Assembly (NCBI GenBank): GCA_029718625.1
Contig: CM056376.1
Coordinates: 124,362,794-124,426,793 of the forward strand
Length of the DNA: 64,000 bases
Reading direction: 5' to 3'
Source: Synaphobranchus kaupii
Taxonomy: Eukaryota > Chordata > Actinopteri > Anguilliformes > Synaphobranchidae
This document shows positions 49,601 through 64,000 of the stretch, piece by piece. The position numbers and the translations under genes were made by a program. The notes beneath the pieces are model-generated. The model was not told the origin of the DNA. It saw only the letters and a program-made list of their open reading frames with translations, and searched no databases. Each line of letters opens with the position of its first letter. Within the stretch, counting starts at the first letter, position 1.

Positions 49601-52328
49601 AGACATGCAATACATTTCATTGGAGTAGTACGTATTGCAGTTCCGACAACACAATACGTCTCATAGTAGGAAGAGGATTTCAGCTCTTGGAATCAACTGC
49701 AATGGCACGCAGTGCTTGGCTTGCTGTGTCCCAACGCGTCTGGGCCTTCCTAAGTACTTCCTAACCCAAATGTTCTTCAAATTGAATCCTGGAACCATCC
49801 ACTATATTCTGACGTTTCATGTTACAGCTTTGATCTCATATTTGACAAGAAACTAAATATTTTGTTGCAATTACAGTTGCCCTTTCATGAATAAACCGAA
49901 ATAGCACGTGTGGCTTGTTAGTTATTCGGAAGAGTTTTGATTGAATGTACATTCACTTATTGCACGGATACTAGACATGACCAACAGCCATTATAGTAGT
50001 TATGACTGGAGTGTGCCCGACCGATGACATAGCAAGAGAAAATTACTTGTTGCCAGGCTTTATTTGAAGGCCAGTCATATCTGTCCTGACCACACCATAT
50101 TAATTATGATCAAACATTCAGTTCTCTGAGCAAACTAAAAGCAAAATCAAAACAGCTGGCCATCATCATCATCATTTTTTGATGAGTCCCGAGTAAAACA
50201 TTGGTCCCATGTTATAATTTCTGAGTAATGAATCATTAAATCCCGTTCAGGATGGCTGAGCTGTGTGATGCTTTAAGAGTACCCGTACAGTTCTGCCCCA
50301 ATTACTGCAGCCCGATGCTCTCTGTGCTCCAATGCAGAATTGTACAAAGGTAGAATAAATGACTCATTCCAACGGCGCTCCCACGGGTCGCTACAATAAT
50401 TAAGCGCTAGCTAGCCACGTCCACTCTGCTTCAGATGTCAAGGTCACTCCCATGACTTGTCGACTTCCTTCTTTAAAGGGTAAGTACACACTAGATCACT
50501 GTTTTAGCGGGAAATGTATTTGTATGCCTACCTTATAAAGACATTACTCATCCATTCCGTTATTTCAACAATTCTGAAATAACATTGTATATCATAAGTC
50601 ATAAGAAACTGGTAGAAAAGTCTAGGTGCTGCCCTCTAACGGTTGAAATTGTCTTTCTGCTCCCCACTCTGCTCGTCTTTTCATAAACGTACACAACGAA
50701 AGTGTTATCTGATGGGACATTGCTCAACTTCTGGCTCATATTTGAGCAGTGATTGCTTATTTGTCATATTCGAGTGACGAACCCGGAAGTGTCCAGGAAA
50801 AATTATACGCTGGGAAGAATTGTAGGCTACTACAACAGCCCCAAACAGTAGAAAATCAGAGCGCCCTTCTGGCATTTGCCAGAACTGCCAGATGACCAGT
50901 CCGGGCCTGCAGTACGGTAGATCTCCAGGAACAGGGTTGGGGACAACTGGTTTAAAGGGTATTCAGGACCGTTATGCATTCTTAATTTACAGAGAAAAGG
51001 TAACACCTATTTAAACATGTACAACCGGAGAAATAGTTTGGCTGGACACATTATGAAGCTGACACAGAAGAGGTTTGATATATCCGCCCAAACACCAGCC
51101 ACAGGTACTCCTCACTGTTAATTTAACCCAGTTCAAATGGGATAAAAATGTATTCTTATCACAGTTAATTTAACAATTAACATTTTACTGTGAATTAATT
51201 TCTCATAAATAGCCGACCTTGGGTGTGCATCAAAGAGGCTTACACCTCACATTTGTGTAACGCTTGGAGAATTCATCAGAATCCAAGACAGAGAACCACA
51301 CAAGCTTGGTTTCAGCAATTCCTGTAGAGTTTTTTTTTACTTTATTGTGTAGTTTGATTGCACACCATAGGTGATTTACAGCATGGCAGAGGAAAAGGGA
51401 TACATATATAAACCAAGGCTGTAACCCGTCTACTGCAAGCTATGTCACACATTTCACTGCTGATAGATCTTCGTTTCTGACACCTGAGAAACACCATGGT
51501 GGGTCATTTCAGGTCTCTCAAGGGCATTTATCAGAAGGACAGTTAATACTATAATGATAGTTCTGGCCCTGTCCTATTGTGCAAGACATAGGCTGCCATC
51601 TGTTCAATAGGTATGGTTGATTCTGTCCAATGGCACGGGCCCGAGCCGGACTAGTTATCTTATCGGCAGTGTTTTCGGCGAGCTCACCGTACCGTTGTTG
51701 CATAAAAGAACAATATTTTAAAAAGAATTTGTTCGCTCAGGAGACTTAGCAGTGCTATCGCAGAAACTGGGCATCTAATCACGTGAAATAACAGTAAATA
51801 TAATTATTAATACCAGTTAATCCCACAATAGACCCAAACCTGGTCACATACAGCAGGTCTGTATAATTGCAATTTGTTTTATTGCAAGGTCATATTTTGT
51901 AAACTTCCTGTCATTTCCCATTGCTACTTCTGCTGGAATTGTCTTTTGCAGAGAAAAACTTATAATTTTATAACCGACTACACACAAATGGAAAAAACGA
52001 GTGTAGCTGTGGCTATAGCTAGGCCTAAATGTTTGTTCCCTTTGGAAAAGGGAGTAATTTATAATTACGTTGCTTTGGAGGGTTAGCCACAAGGGGGCAT
52101 TCAGTGACCACCCTGCATATTAAATATTCATAATTTAAAATATCCACCAATATTTAGAAAGTAACTAGTTTTCCTTTTCATGGCGTCACAAACCCAATGT
52201 TCAGGTGCTGAGTGAATTTGGCCACACCCTATAGCCGACCGTCTAACCAGAATTGCAAAACCGCAATTGATGTTCGCAATTTACAGCCAGTAACACCATG
52301 GCATAAAATAGGATCCTGACTTGGTGTG
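43607..52328. other. Gene-poor interval, 8.7 kb
   Basis: No recognisable coding exon. A 180-codon minus-strand frame (44891-45433) resembles no known family. A 19-G run lies at 49473-49491. The stretch at about 50090-50430 is repeat-free with ATTAAT- and TGACTCATT-like words and might be a conserved regulatory element. TAGCTA-rich and A-rich patches occur elsewhere. Confidence 0.4.
49473..49491. repeat. Run of 19 G
   Basis: A G homopolymer. The Pro-rich frame on the opposite strand is an artefact of it. Confidence 0.9.
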
Positions 52329-52336
52329 CATTATGC

Positions 52337-52818
52337 TAGGGCTGGGTGATATATCGTAACGATAATTATCGATTGCAATAACGGCCGCTGCCAGCATGTG
52401 GGGTATTGCCTTTCTTTTCATATTTTTTTCTTTAAGTATACCTGATGCGGTAGTAATCTAAACTTCAAAACCCGTGTGAAATTCTTCCGGGGAAAAAAAC
52501 CTCATCACTGTCTACTGCGTGTTGATAAGACGGACAATCACAGAAAGGCGTTGCGCTTTTCATGCGATTGGCAAAAACACATCACATGATCACGTGAAAG
52601 CTGTACGACCTTGCTGCTGGTTGGTTGTCTTATCAACACTCAATCAGCGGTGATGTTTTTTTCCGGAAGCATTTCACGCGGCATCTGGATGTTTGGATTT
52701 TACTGCCGTATATTGGGTTTACTTCAAGAAAAAAAGACGAAAAGAAAGGCGCCCCACACGGTGGCAACGGCCGTTATTGCATTCGATAATTATCGATGTT
52801 GTATATCGCCCAGCCCTA
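52337..52818. mobile_element. hAT-type MITE, 482 bp, with perfect 8-bp target duplication
   Basis: CATTATGC is duplicated exactly at 52329-52336 and 52819-52826. The termini TAGGGCTGGGTGATATATCG and CGATGTTGTATATCGCCCAGCCCTA are near-perfect inverted repeats and continue inward with ATAATTATCGAT words and AACGGCCG. An 8-bp duplication and TAGGG-type ends define hAT elements. There is no transposase. An intact duplication suggests a fairly recent insertion. Confidence 0.93.
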
Positions 52819-52828
52819 CATTATGCGA

Positions 52829-53447
52829 TTGCTATGTTGGATGTAGGGCTACACAAAAGCAGAAGAAAACAAAACAAAACTGCCCTACATAGGACGAGTC
52901 AATCCTTCCTCGCTCTTACCAGGTCTCCTGTGAGCGCACTGGTCACGGTCGCCATAGGGTTGAGGTAGGAAAGCCAACGAGCCGAGCCGGGATGTCCAGC
53001 TTGGGACAGCTCTGCCTGAGGCCTCAGGGCCGGTGCGCTGGTTTCGACGCCTATAGCCTATTTATTTTTGGTTTTTCGTTTAGTTTAGTTTTTGTAAAGG
53101 AAGATTAAAACAAAGCTTAAAACAAAACAATAACGTGCACACAAAAAAACACACAGGGGCAGCGTGAGATTAGAGAAATATGGTAGAACACACAAAACGG
53201 GTGTAGCCTATTGTAGAGTCCTTTAACACAGATGACTCTTTACCAAATAACGTTAACGAAAAACGACGCCACCAGGGGAGCGACCCCTGTTCCGTAAGCC
53301 GTCAGGCCCACAAAGCTGTCTGTTGGTCTCTATTTTTTATTTTAAAATACTTGAATATTTTGAGAGTAACCAAATTAAGTTTCCTTTTTCTCTCTCAAAC
53401 AACCGCAAAACACCTCTTCAAAAAAATCACCGCTTTTCTCATCACCC
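52829..53447. other. Intergenic, no gene recognised
   Basis: A small hairpin (ATGTAGGGC ... GCCCTACAT, 52840-52887) adjoins the hAT element. A GC-richer stretch at 52900-53045 holds no recognisable exon. Confidence 0.4.
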
Positions 53448-53463
53448 CGTGACCGTCCCCTTC

Positions 53464-54812
53464 TTCTTCTTCGTGTTTTTTGGTGGATTTCAATACCAAC
53501 TTTAGGTGCATACCGCCACCTACCGTTCCGGAGTATGTAGAACATGATTCCAGGAAAAAATAATAATTTAAAGTAAAAAATAAAATAAAAAGAATAAATA
53601 AAATAATTATTTTTCTTTATTCTATGATATTAAATTAAGTTAATAAATACAATTATAAAGTAAAACTACTATAATTGTAAAGTAAAATTCTATATTCTAT
53701 TAAACAACCCTGAGCCTATTAAGAACTCTATTATCCCTCTCTGTACTTCCCACACCTTATCTCCATTTGTTCCTAGTATCCCTTCCAAATCCCAACCTCT
53801 CTTACCCTTTGTTGTAACCGCTCCCTTTCTTCTTTATATTTGACACAATGCATTATTACGTGTTCAGTGTTTTCAGTTATATTTCAATGTGCACAAACAT
53901 GTGAATTTACTTTACCCAATAAAAATAAAGTTTTATTTAAACCAGTGTGGTCAAATCTTAATCTCGATATAACTACCTCCTCTCTTCTGCTTCGCCCTTT
54001 AACACTCTGTGCTCTAACGGACTTTTGTACCCTATAGTATGTTCTACCCTTACTGTCCTCGTCCCACTTTTTCTGCCAGCGTTCCAATATTTTCTTTTTA
54101 ATTAATGCTTTACCTTCCCCTATTCCAAATGCTATATTAATTATGTGCGTCATATTTAGCGATCTTTTTGCCATCCTGTCTGCAATTTCATTACCCTCTA
54201 ATCCCACATGTGCAGGTACCCAACAAAATATTATTTCTATCCCATTCTCTGCGTTCTAAATAAACATTGAAACATTTCATATATTAGGTCTTCCCTAATT
54301 GAGTTAATCTTCTGTAGGCTAAAAAGAACTGCTGCAGAATCAATACACCGCACCACCCTGTCTGGTCTCACTTCTTGCACCCATTGGAGACTAACAATCA
54401 CTGCCATCATCTCAGCTGTATAAACTGATAATTTATAAGAAATTATCTTTCCTATATGTATTTCAAATTGTGAAATATATACTCCTATTCCTACATGGTC
54501 ATTTTGATCTTTTGATCCGTCAGTAAATATATGTACTGTAGGTAGTTAGAATATCTGTTTATTATATGCTGGTTTGTACAGTATCCTATTTTGTGTTCCG
54601 CCCAATTTTTCTTTAGTTCCAGGATACTAAAATCAACCTTAGCCTTTGGGAAAATCCATGGGGGAACATTACTTATTGGAGTAGGGGAATTGAAATGTAT
54701 TCCATCTAGGTCATATTCTTCTGATTTATCTTTTATCTTCCATCCAAAACCATTTCCGTTATACAGTATCTATATTCCCAGCATTTGTTTAGGACACTTT
54801 TAGTGGCATTTT
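53464..54812 (-). mobile_element. 5'-truncated LINE insertion (RNase H-bearing, I/Nimb-like), 16-bp target duplication
   Basis: An exact 16-bp duplication, CGTGACCGTCCCCTTC, flanks the insertion (53448-53463 and 54813-54828). Read on the minus strand, the insertion begins inside the coding region, carries the RNase H domain, and ends near 53464 in GGTAGGTGGCGGTATGCACC followed by ACGAAGAAGAAGAA, the GAA-repeat tail seen in fish I-clade LINEs. The 5' truncation plus the long duplication is the hallmark of target-primed reverse transcription. Confidence 0.9.
53884..54730 (-). pseudogene. LINE ORF2 C terminus with RNase H domain, disrupted
   Basis: On the minus strand the catalytic layout of RNase H can be followed: an FTDGS block with the first Asp (near 54525), VYTAEMMAVIVSLQW with the Glu (near 54420), CIDSAAVL with the second Asp (near 54345), and GLEGNEIADRMAKRS with the final Asp (near 54185). 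A frameshift separates the third and fourth blocks (around 54200-54260), so the copy is inactive. Upstream residues such as NVPPWIFPKAKVDFSIL belong to the linker between reverse transcriptase and RNase H. The C-terminal 107-codon frame continues to 53884. RNase H after the reverse transcriptase points to the I/Nimb/Ingi group rather than L2 or RTE. Confidence 0.82.
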
Positions 54813-54828
54813 CGTGACCGTCCCCTTC

Positions 54829-57059
54829 CGGCTACCTTCCTTTTGAGCTCTCGCACGGAGGAGGAAACTACGTCACAGAGCCACGTGCCAAATCAAAAAG
54901 AAAAATAACAAAACGTGCAGAACGTGCAGAACATGCAGTGTGTCGTGTGTATATGACCCTACAACGACAAATTCCCAACAACGGTTACAAACTGAAAATT
55001 GAATCTCTCTACACATTGATGTGGTTAACCAAATCAGTTTTACGTAGTGCTTTCAGCTTTGACTGAAAGTGCCATGCTGTTTATTTTGACATTTATTTGC
55101 TTATGAGGGGCATAAAAAGCGAATATGTATGGGATTATTAAATATGTATTTAACAGCTGCAACTTCTGTAAATAGGTATCATACAGTAAAAAGTGGCTGC
55201 GTGTGATATCATTTTCAAGTAGAATACGACATTGACCATTTTTTAACTCAATTAATTGCCAATACTGACTTCTGCTGGCAGTGGAAAAGTACTGCCATTA
55301 CATTCCAGAACCAAATCTCTGGCGTTTAGTCAGCTCTAGGCCGTGATCTATTTTTATACAATCTATGGTCGTGATACACACCACTCCAGATATCTACTTA
55401 AATCTGTATTGAGCATTGCCTCAAAATCCCATGTTAAATCTTTCAAGAGAATGTGTCTCAGAATGAAAGCACTTTGGGGGAACACAATTGCAGAGTGCTT
55501 TACTTCCCCCAAGGTGGCATCTGCCTTCTGGTACAAGCAGTGATGTGGGTGGGTGTCAGTGGGTGGGCCTGCGTGGAATGAAATGTTGTGCTATGGGGGC
55601 TGGTTATACCAGGAGACAAGGCAGCAGAGAGCCCCAGGCTGCCATGTTAAGGGCAGAGACCGTGTGGCAGAGTGTAGAAAAGCTGTCCCACACTGACAGA
55701 CTCCTCAGAGAGGATTACGGTGTACAGAAGCACATACTGTCTGCAGTGAGCGATATCACCAAGATAGATTAAAGTGAACATATGACACAGCCGGTGTGAA
55801 AGCGCTTGAGACAGGGAGGATGAGATGTTAGGCTATATTGTTTGTTTTTCATCCGAGTCCTGATGAATGCTGTGGGAACACTTGCTAATTTCAAACCAGA
55901 GAAATTACACTGTTTTAGAATCTTAGGACCTGACAAGTCCAATTAATTGTAAAATAAAAAAAATGTCTGATAATGGCTGAGGGAACTGCAGAAGCAGATG
56001 CATTTGCATTTCCTCAGGGAAAAAAGAAAAACTGTTAGTTAAGGACCAGGCAGTTAATTGGAGAGCTGAGAAATTCAACATAGGATCATCCCCAAATTAA
56101 CCTATGGCCATCCTAAATCAAATCCACAATTACGTATGGCAGACTGCGTGGGAACAGCACGAGACCGCAAACAGCTCAGAGCACTGACTCCTTTGAATGC
56201 CGAAACACCAACATCGCCATCTGGTGGCAACTTACCATACCGCAATTTCCAGATGAAGTCCAAGTAGTAAACTGCCACTACTTTGGAATAAAGACAACAC
56301 ACACAAACCCGTGTCAGAGTCAGTGTACGTTATACATTTATTATTGAACCACCCTCTAAAATCCAAAAAACATTGGGCACAGGGAATAAAATGAATTCAT
56401 TGCTATACTTAGTAAAGCATTACTAGTGAGTTTCATTTAAAAAATGTACAAACTTTTATTTTTTTATTTTCTTGTTAAAAAGTTTATATCAAGCCTTCAA
56501 ATGATTTTGGTTACAGATAATACATATGACACTACAATGTCCAGGGAAAAGATGGTTTAATAGAGTAAAACAAACAAAAACCCAAAAGCGCTCACATTGG
56601 TTAAGCAAATTATGAAAATAGATAAATATTAAAAATGAGGTAACTGCAAGTGTACCAAGCAGAAAAAAGAAAAAAAAGGAAAAAAAGAATTTGCAATAAC
56701 ACAACGATGATAAAAAGTAACACACAGGCTGCCTAACCCCTAAAGAGACGTGAAGACAGAGGGTACATTCGACGGGAGAGGAGTGAGTAAAGGATATCGA
56801 TGTTTCAACTATGGACTTCTGTAGAAAAGGCAACTGGTATTAAGACACTGCAGGTTCATATCTGAATTGGTTATTCTAATGACATTCTGAGTGAGACGGA
56901 CAGGAGTGTGGGAGGTTGGTGTACGTGGGGTAAGAGAGTTGGCATCATGAGATGGGTGGATGAGAAGTGACACAAAGAGAGAGTGAAACAAGTGGGGAAC
57001 AGGAGTAACAGGGTTTGGCGCCAAGTGTAACTTTTTTACAGCCTTAACCCTTTACCGTT
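54829..57059. other. Region between the LINE and the promoter-like island
   Basis: No gene recognised. An AATAAA on the minus strand at 56337-56342, within an AT-rich stretch, is one candidate for the far 3' end of rnf38 transcripts, which would give a 3' UTR of about 2.7 kb. Confidence 0.35.
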
Positions 57060-57484
57060 AATTGCCAAAATACCAAACCCGAACAATATGGCGGGCATAC
57101 ACTGAGGAAAAACACACCCTCGCCTCAGCCAATAGCAGAATTAGAACTACAAATCCCATGCTGGCGGCGCAAAATCGACTCAAGGCAGCCGCTCAAGAAA
57201 GCGGTAGTTTCAAACTGGCAGCTTTTGCGGCAATTATCGAAGAATTTGTGCTTCCCTTTAGCGCAGCGAAGAGTGTAATCGCTTTGCAGAAAATAACACA
57301 CACGTAAGCTACGTCTCGGCGTTTCACGTGCCAAACTCGAGAGAGAAGAGCTTTCCACAGCCCAATGGCAGTTTCTGCAGCGGGTGGACATGCTAGCGGA
57401 GTTCAGCCTCCTGAAACCCATGTCAGGTCTGGAAGAAAAATCGAAAACGGACTTTTACCTAAATAAGCATAAAGAAATAATAAG
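57060..57484 (+). promoter_or_regulatory. Promoter-like island with ZNF143/THAP11-type motif and possible short first exon
   Basis: Clustered motifs typical of housekeeping promoters lie here: a YY1-like AATATGGCGGGC (57086-57097), a CCAAT word in CAGCCAATAGCAG (57127-57139), AACTACAAATCCCATGCTGG (57145-57164), which matches the ACTACAA-TCCCA-ATGC type of ZNF143/THAP11 site, an E-box CACGTG near 57327, and a second CCAAT at 57362. Downstream, ATGs at 57390 and 57420 share a frame that runs into a donor-like AAG/GTAAAT at 57485. No further plus-strand exon was recognised. It may be a non-coding or antisense start, a remnant of a lost gene, or an internal regulatory region of the rnf38 3' UTR. 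Confidence 0.4.
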
Positions 57485-57489
57485 GTAAA

Positions 57490-59077
57490 TATTCCCAGCT
57501 TGTTCAGTGTGAATGGGCCCTGGTAGTAACCCTGGGCTTGGTTTGTTCATGGAAAAGCCACTGGAGATCTCCCCTTCTTTTCATAACTGCTACCCTTTCT
57601 CCAGTCCCGAGTGCGGGATGAACGGTAAACCCGCCATTTTACAAAGCGCCGACCCCGTGAGAGGCATGTGACTGCAGGCTGCAGGAGGGCGGGGCTTAAT
57701 ATCAAACCCCACCCTTTGACATCCTGCCCCCTAGTCCAAGGCTGCATTCGGATCCAATTTAACACATTCCCTTCCATTGCTCTTCCCTCGAGGGAGCCAT
57801 TTTGTGACTAAATTTGTGACTTGCAGCAAGCAAGCTTAACAGGTGCTCTTCGAGGGAAGATTGACGAGAAACAACCAAAAAACTGAACTGAACCTGATAG
57901 GACAACGGCCACAGCCACTCCCCCTTGATCTCACGTTCTGCGATCGATCTTCAGCTTTCACAGGGGGGTGACTTCAAACGCACTTAGTAAAAATGAGGGT
58001 CAGGGTATTTGGGACGATGTTTGGAAGGGAGGGGAAAGCAATGCTATTTGGCGACGTGCAGCCCTTTGGCCAGGAGGGGACACTGTACAGTGAGAGGCCA
58101 GTGCTCTTTAAAATGGGGAAAAACCACTTCCATCTCCGCACATCTCGAAAAGGGAAGTCTCGAAGAACAGAAAACCAGTGTACTGAACAAGTATTGCATA
58201 AATAACACAGAAAGATGACCAATGGTGCTCACATTTCACATGCTCACACGCGTGCGCACACACTCACTCACATACAATTCACCAGAACATCATTTGCACG
58301 TACATACGTGTAACGCAGTTTCTGCACTCAGCCTCACAGTATTTCAATTGTCTAAGACAGATTGCTATATTGTAGCTAATCGAGTTACCCCATATTTCCC
58401 AATTCTTCTTATATAGATATACTTTGTATTTCTCAATTTATAAAACATTGTTTATGTTAATTTTTTTTTTAGTTTTGTTGTTTCACCCCCCCCATATATT
58501 TCATATATTTATTCATATAAAAATGACATGCTCACAGTCAATCTTCATGGTAAATATACAGACACTCTTATAATGCTCTCACATACCTGGGAATGTTAGT
58601 GCACACACAGAAAAACAAAAAAAAATGCAATTTATATATATATAAAAAAAATACAAGAAAACATTCAATTATACCATAATAGTGATCAATACTTGTAATA
58701 ATAATAATAAGAGTAATCATCTTTGGAGTTCCAATCACACAGTTAGTAAAACGATCCCAAATGATTTCTGTTGTTGCTTGTAGCTGAGAAGACCACAATC
58801 ATTTGTTTTGTAAATTCTAATTACGCGGTACACAGTGGGAAGGGTAGGACCCTGCCCACCTGTGTGTGTGTGTGTGTGTGTGCTCTGTGTGTGTGTTTGT
58901 GTGTGCACGTTTGTGCGTTTGTCTGGGAAGGGTGTGCTCTAAGAGCAACGTTAAGGAGGCGGGCCCGTGAGGGCAGAAGACAGGAAGAGGAGGCGTGGAG
59001 CGAAGATGGCGGAGGACGACGGCGGTCTGTGCGCGTGGGCGGGCGTGGCGGCAGGACCCCGGACCCCGCCCGCTCAC
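57490..59077 (-). other. Expected 3' UTR of rnf38
   Basis: This directly follows the rnf38 stop codon on the minus strand. It contains a TG microsatellite (58861-58915 on the plus strand) and AATAAA on the minus strand at 58507-58512, among others. The UTR boundary is not determinable from sequence alone. Confidence 0.45.
58861..58915. repeat. (TG)n microsatellite
   Basis: TG units with a few interruptions, in the presumed rnf38 3' UTR. Confidence 0.9.
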
Positions 59078-62568
<3,491 letters not shown>

Positions 62569-63673
62569 CATTGAGCACCATAATTCATTGAACAGTGACA
62601 CGTGTTTTGTTATTTTGGTTCTGTACTCTTGCACTTTGAGTTTGAAAGGATACAATGACAATGAGACTGAAGTGCAGACTGTCGGCTTTAATTTTAGGGT
62701 ATTTCCATCCATATCGGATTAACCGTTTAGAAATTATAGAACCATTTGTACATAGTCTCCCCCCCACCCCCCACTCAGAGATGACTGCGTTGTGCGGAGT
62801 GTGTAATGTCACAGACTCCGAGATGACTGTGTAGTGTGGAGTGCGCAATGTCAGACTCCGAGCTGACTGCGTAGTGTGGAGTGCGTAATGTTTTAGGGCA
62901 GTGTTTAATTATGCCAGAACAGTATGGAATACATGGTTGGCTAAATGGCTCTAAGTCATCAAGGGTCTGAGGTATCAAACGAGCCTCAAACCATCACTGC
63001 TGCCAGATATGCAGTTGATATGGATGGATCACTTTAAGGGTTGTTTCTCCTGACACATTTTCCTATTGAACTCTATAGAAAAATAAGTCAGGAGAAGAAG
63101 CCCTTCAAGTTATCCATCCATATCTACTGCATATCTGGCAGCAGAGTGATGGTTTAAGGCTTGTTTGATATGTCATACCCTTGATGGCTTACAGCCATTT
63201 AGCCAACCATGCTCCAGTGTAATTTACAGCTAAATCTAGTCCCACCCCCTAATTCCCAAAGAGATCCATTCAAATACAGAGAGGTTTACAGATAGATCAA
63301 ATACAGTACCGCTTGTAAGAGTACCATAAAATAAGATATCAAGAGTCTTTTGATATTGTTGGGTCACAGACATCAGGAAGTCATGGCATGCAAAGGATAT
63401 GTGACCAAATCTTAAAACGGATTATTTTATTCTACATTATGTTAAACTGTCCAATATTTTTTGATGCCTGAAAATGGGGGGTTGTCTTATGTACAAATGG
63501 TTCTATAATTTCTAAACGGTTCATCCGATATGGATGAAAATACCCTAAAATTAAAGCTGACCGTCTGCACTTCAACCTCATTGTCATTGTATCCTTTCAA
63601 ACTCAAAGTGCTAGAGTACAGAACCAAAATAACAAATAATGTGTCACTGTCCAATTAATTATGGTACCCACTG
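62569..63673. mobile_element. Tc1-like element with long inverted ends around the foldback core
   Basis: The roughly 195-bp ends are inverted repeats: left CACCATAATTCATTGAACAG to ACCATTTGTACATAG (62569-62757), right from ATGTACAAATGGTTCTATAA to ATTAATTATGGTACCCACTG (63490-63673). TA lies on both sides. The interior from about 62912 is the same foldback core as in 23263-24433, here with its left arm shortened and replaced by part of the 42-bp minisatellite. There is no transposase. Confidence 0.85.
62788..62900. repeat. 42-bp minisatellite, inverted copies inside the Tc1-like element
   Basis: About two and a half units of the 59985-60340 repeat lie here in the opposite orientation (GACTCCGAGCTGACTGCGTAGTGTGG), ending in the shared flank ATGTTTTAGGGCAG, which is also found inverted just before the intronic array (CTGCCCTAAAACAT, 59963-59976). 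Confidence 0.88.
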
Positions 63674-64000
63674 TATATAGATTTGGGAAAATATTTCACA
63701 ATATAAAACCTTTTTTTTTTTTTTTTTTCATAAATATAACCGTTTTTTAACTTATGAATACAATTAGGGCCTTTTGGATGCCTTTGAGCTGTGATGGGGG
63801 TCCCTGGATCAGAAAAGGTTGCAAAAGCCTGGACTAAAGCAAAAGAAAGCTACCCTATCAAAACCTTCGAGGAAACAACAAACGATTCTTTCACTGAAAC
63901 GACTACAGTGGACTGCGAAAGAGACAGGGGTCTTCCAGACTGCGTACGCTGGCGAGAAAATTAACCGCTTCGGAGTGCTGCGTGAGCACGGCCCCAGGAT
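63674..64000 (-). other. Window edge, rnf38 intron
   Basis: A T-run lies at 63710-63728. The last 110 bases are GC-richer and open in one minus-strand frame, but they match no RNF38 sequence I recognise. No feature called. Confidence 0.4.

Overview
The window is vertebrate nuclear DNA, most likely from a ray-finned (teleost) fish. It is AT-rich and intron-rich, with splice consensus sites and many (CA)n, (GA)n and (AAT)n microsatellites. Its repeats are typical of fish genomes: Tc1-like elements with Sleeping Beauty-type ends, hAT- and Kolobok-like MITEs, tRNA-derived SINEs sharing an L2 LINE tail, and an RNase H-bearing LINE. The species cannot be named from the sequence. There is no operon, CRISPR array, prophage or gene cluster.

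Two protein-coding genes can be assembled, both on the minus strand. The first (7166..26448) is a complete six-exon neuronal nicotinic acetylcholine receptor beta-type subunit of 483 residues. A signal-peptide exon lies at 26397..26448, and a 13.4-kb first intron separates it from the ligand-binding and channel exons at 12972 to 7166. Every exon joins in phase. The sequence mixes beta2- and beta4-like features and may belong to the extra beta clade kept in fishes. The second (59078..61341 and beyond the right edge) is the 3' part of rnf38, a RING-H2 ubiquitin ligase. Three coding exons are visible; the upstream ones lie past the window.

Layout: 1-7.1 kb is intergenic with a Tc1 remnant, a SINE, two MITEs and a probable solo LTR. 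7.1-26.5 kb is the receptor gene; its introns hold a minisatellite, a 77-nt hairpin, an L2 LINE interrupted by a SINE, a GA microsatellite, a MITE, a chimeric Tc1 element and a degenerate ~180-bp tandem array. 26.5-56 kb is a gene-poor interval with MITEs, a TTAA-flanked Kolobok-like element, an hAT MITE with a perfect 8-bp target duplication and a 5'-truncated LINE with a perfect 16-bp target duplication. 56-64 kb is the rnf38 tail with its expected 3' UTR, a promoter-like island at 57.1-57.5 kb, several minisatellites and a second chimeric Tc1-like element.

The observations most worth a second look are: (1) a minisatellite in the rnf38 intron that has copied the RING exon's splice acceptor five times, each copy leading to an early stop; (2) one foldback core carried between two unrelated sets of Tc1-type ends; (3) the same 42-bp minisatellite in opposite orientations 2.5 kb apart; (4) an orphan promoter-like island with a ZNF143/THAP11-type motif; and (5) an intronic pre-miRNA-sized hairpin in the receptor gene. 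No wholly new biological system is evident.
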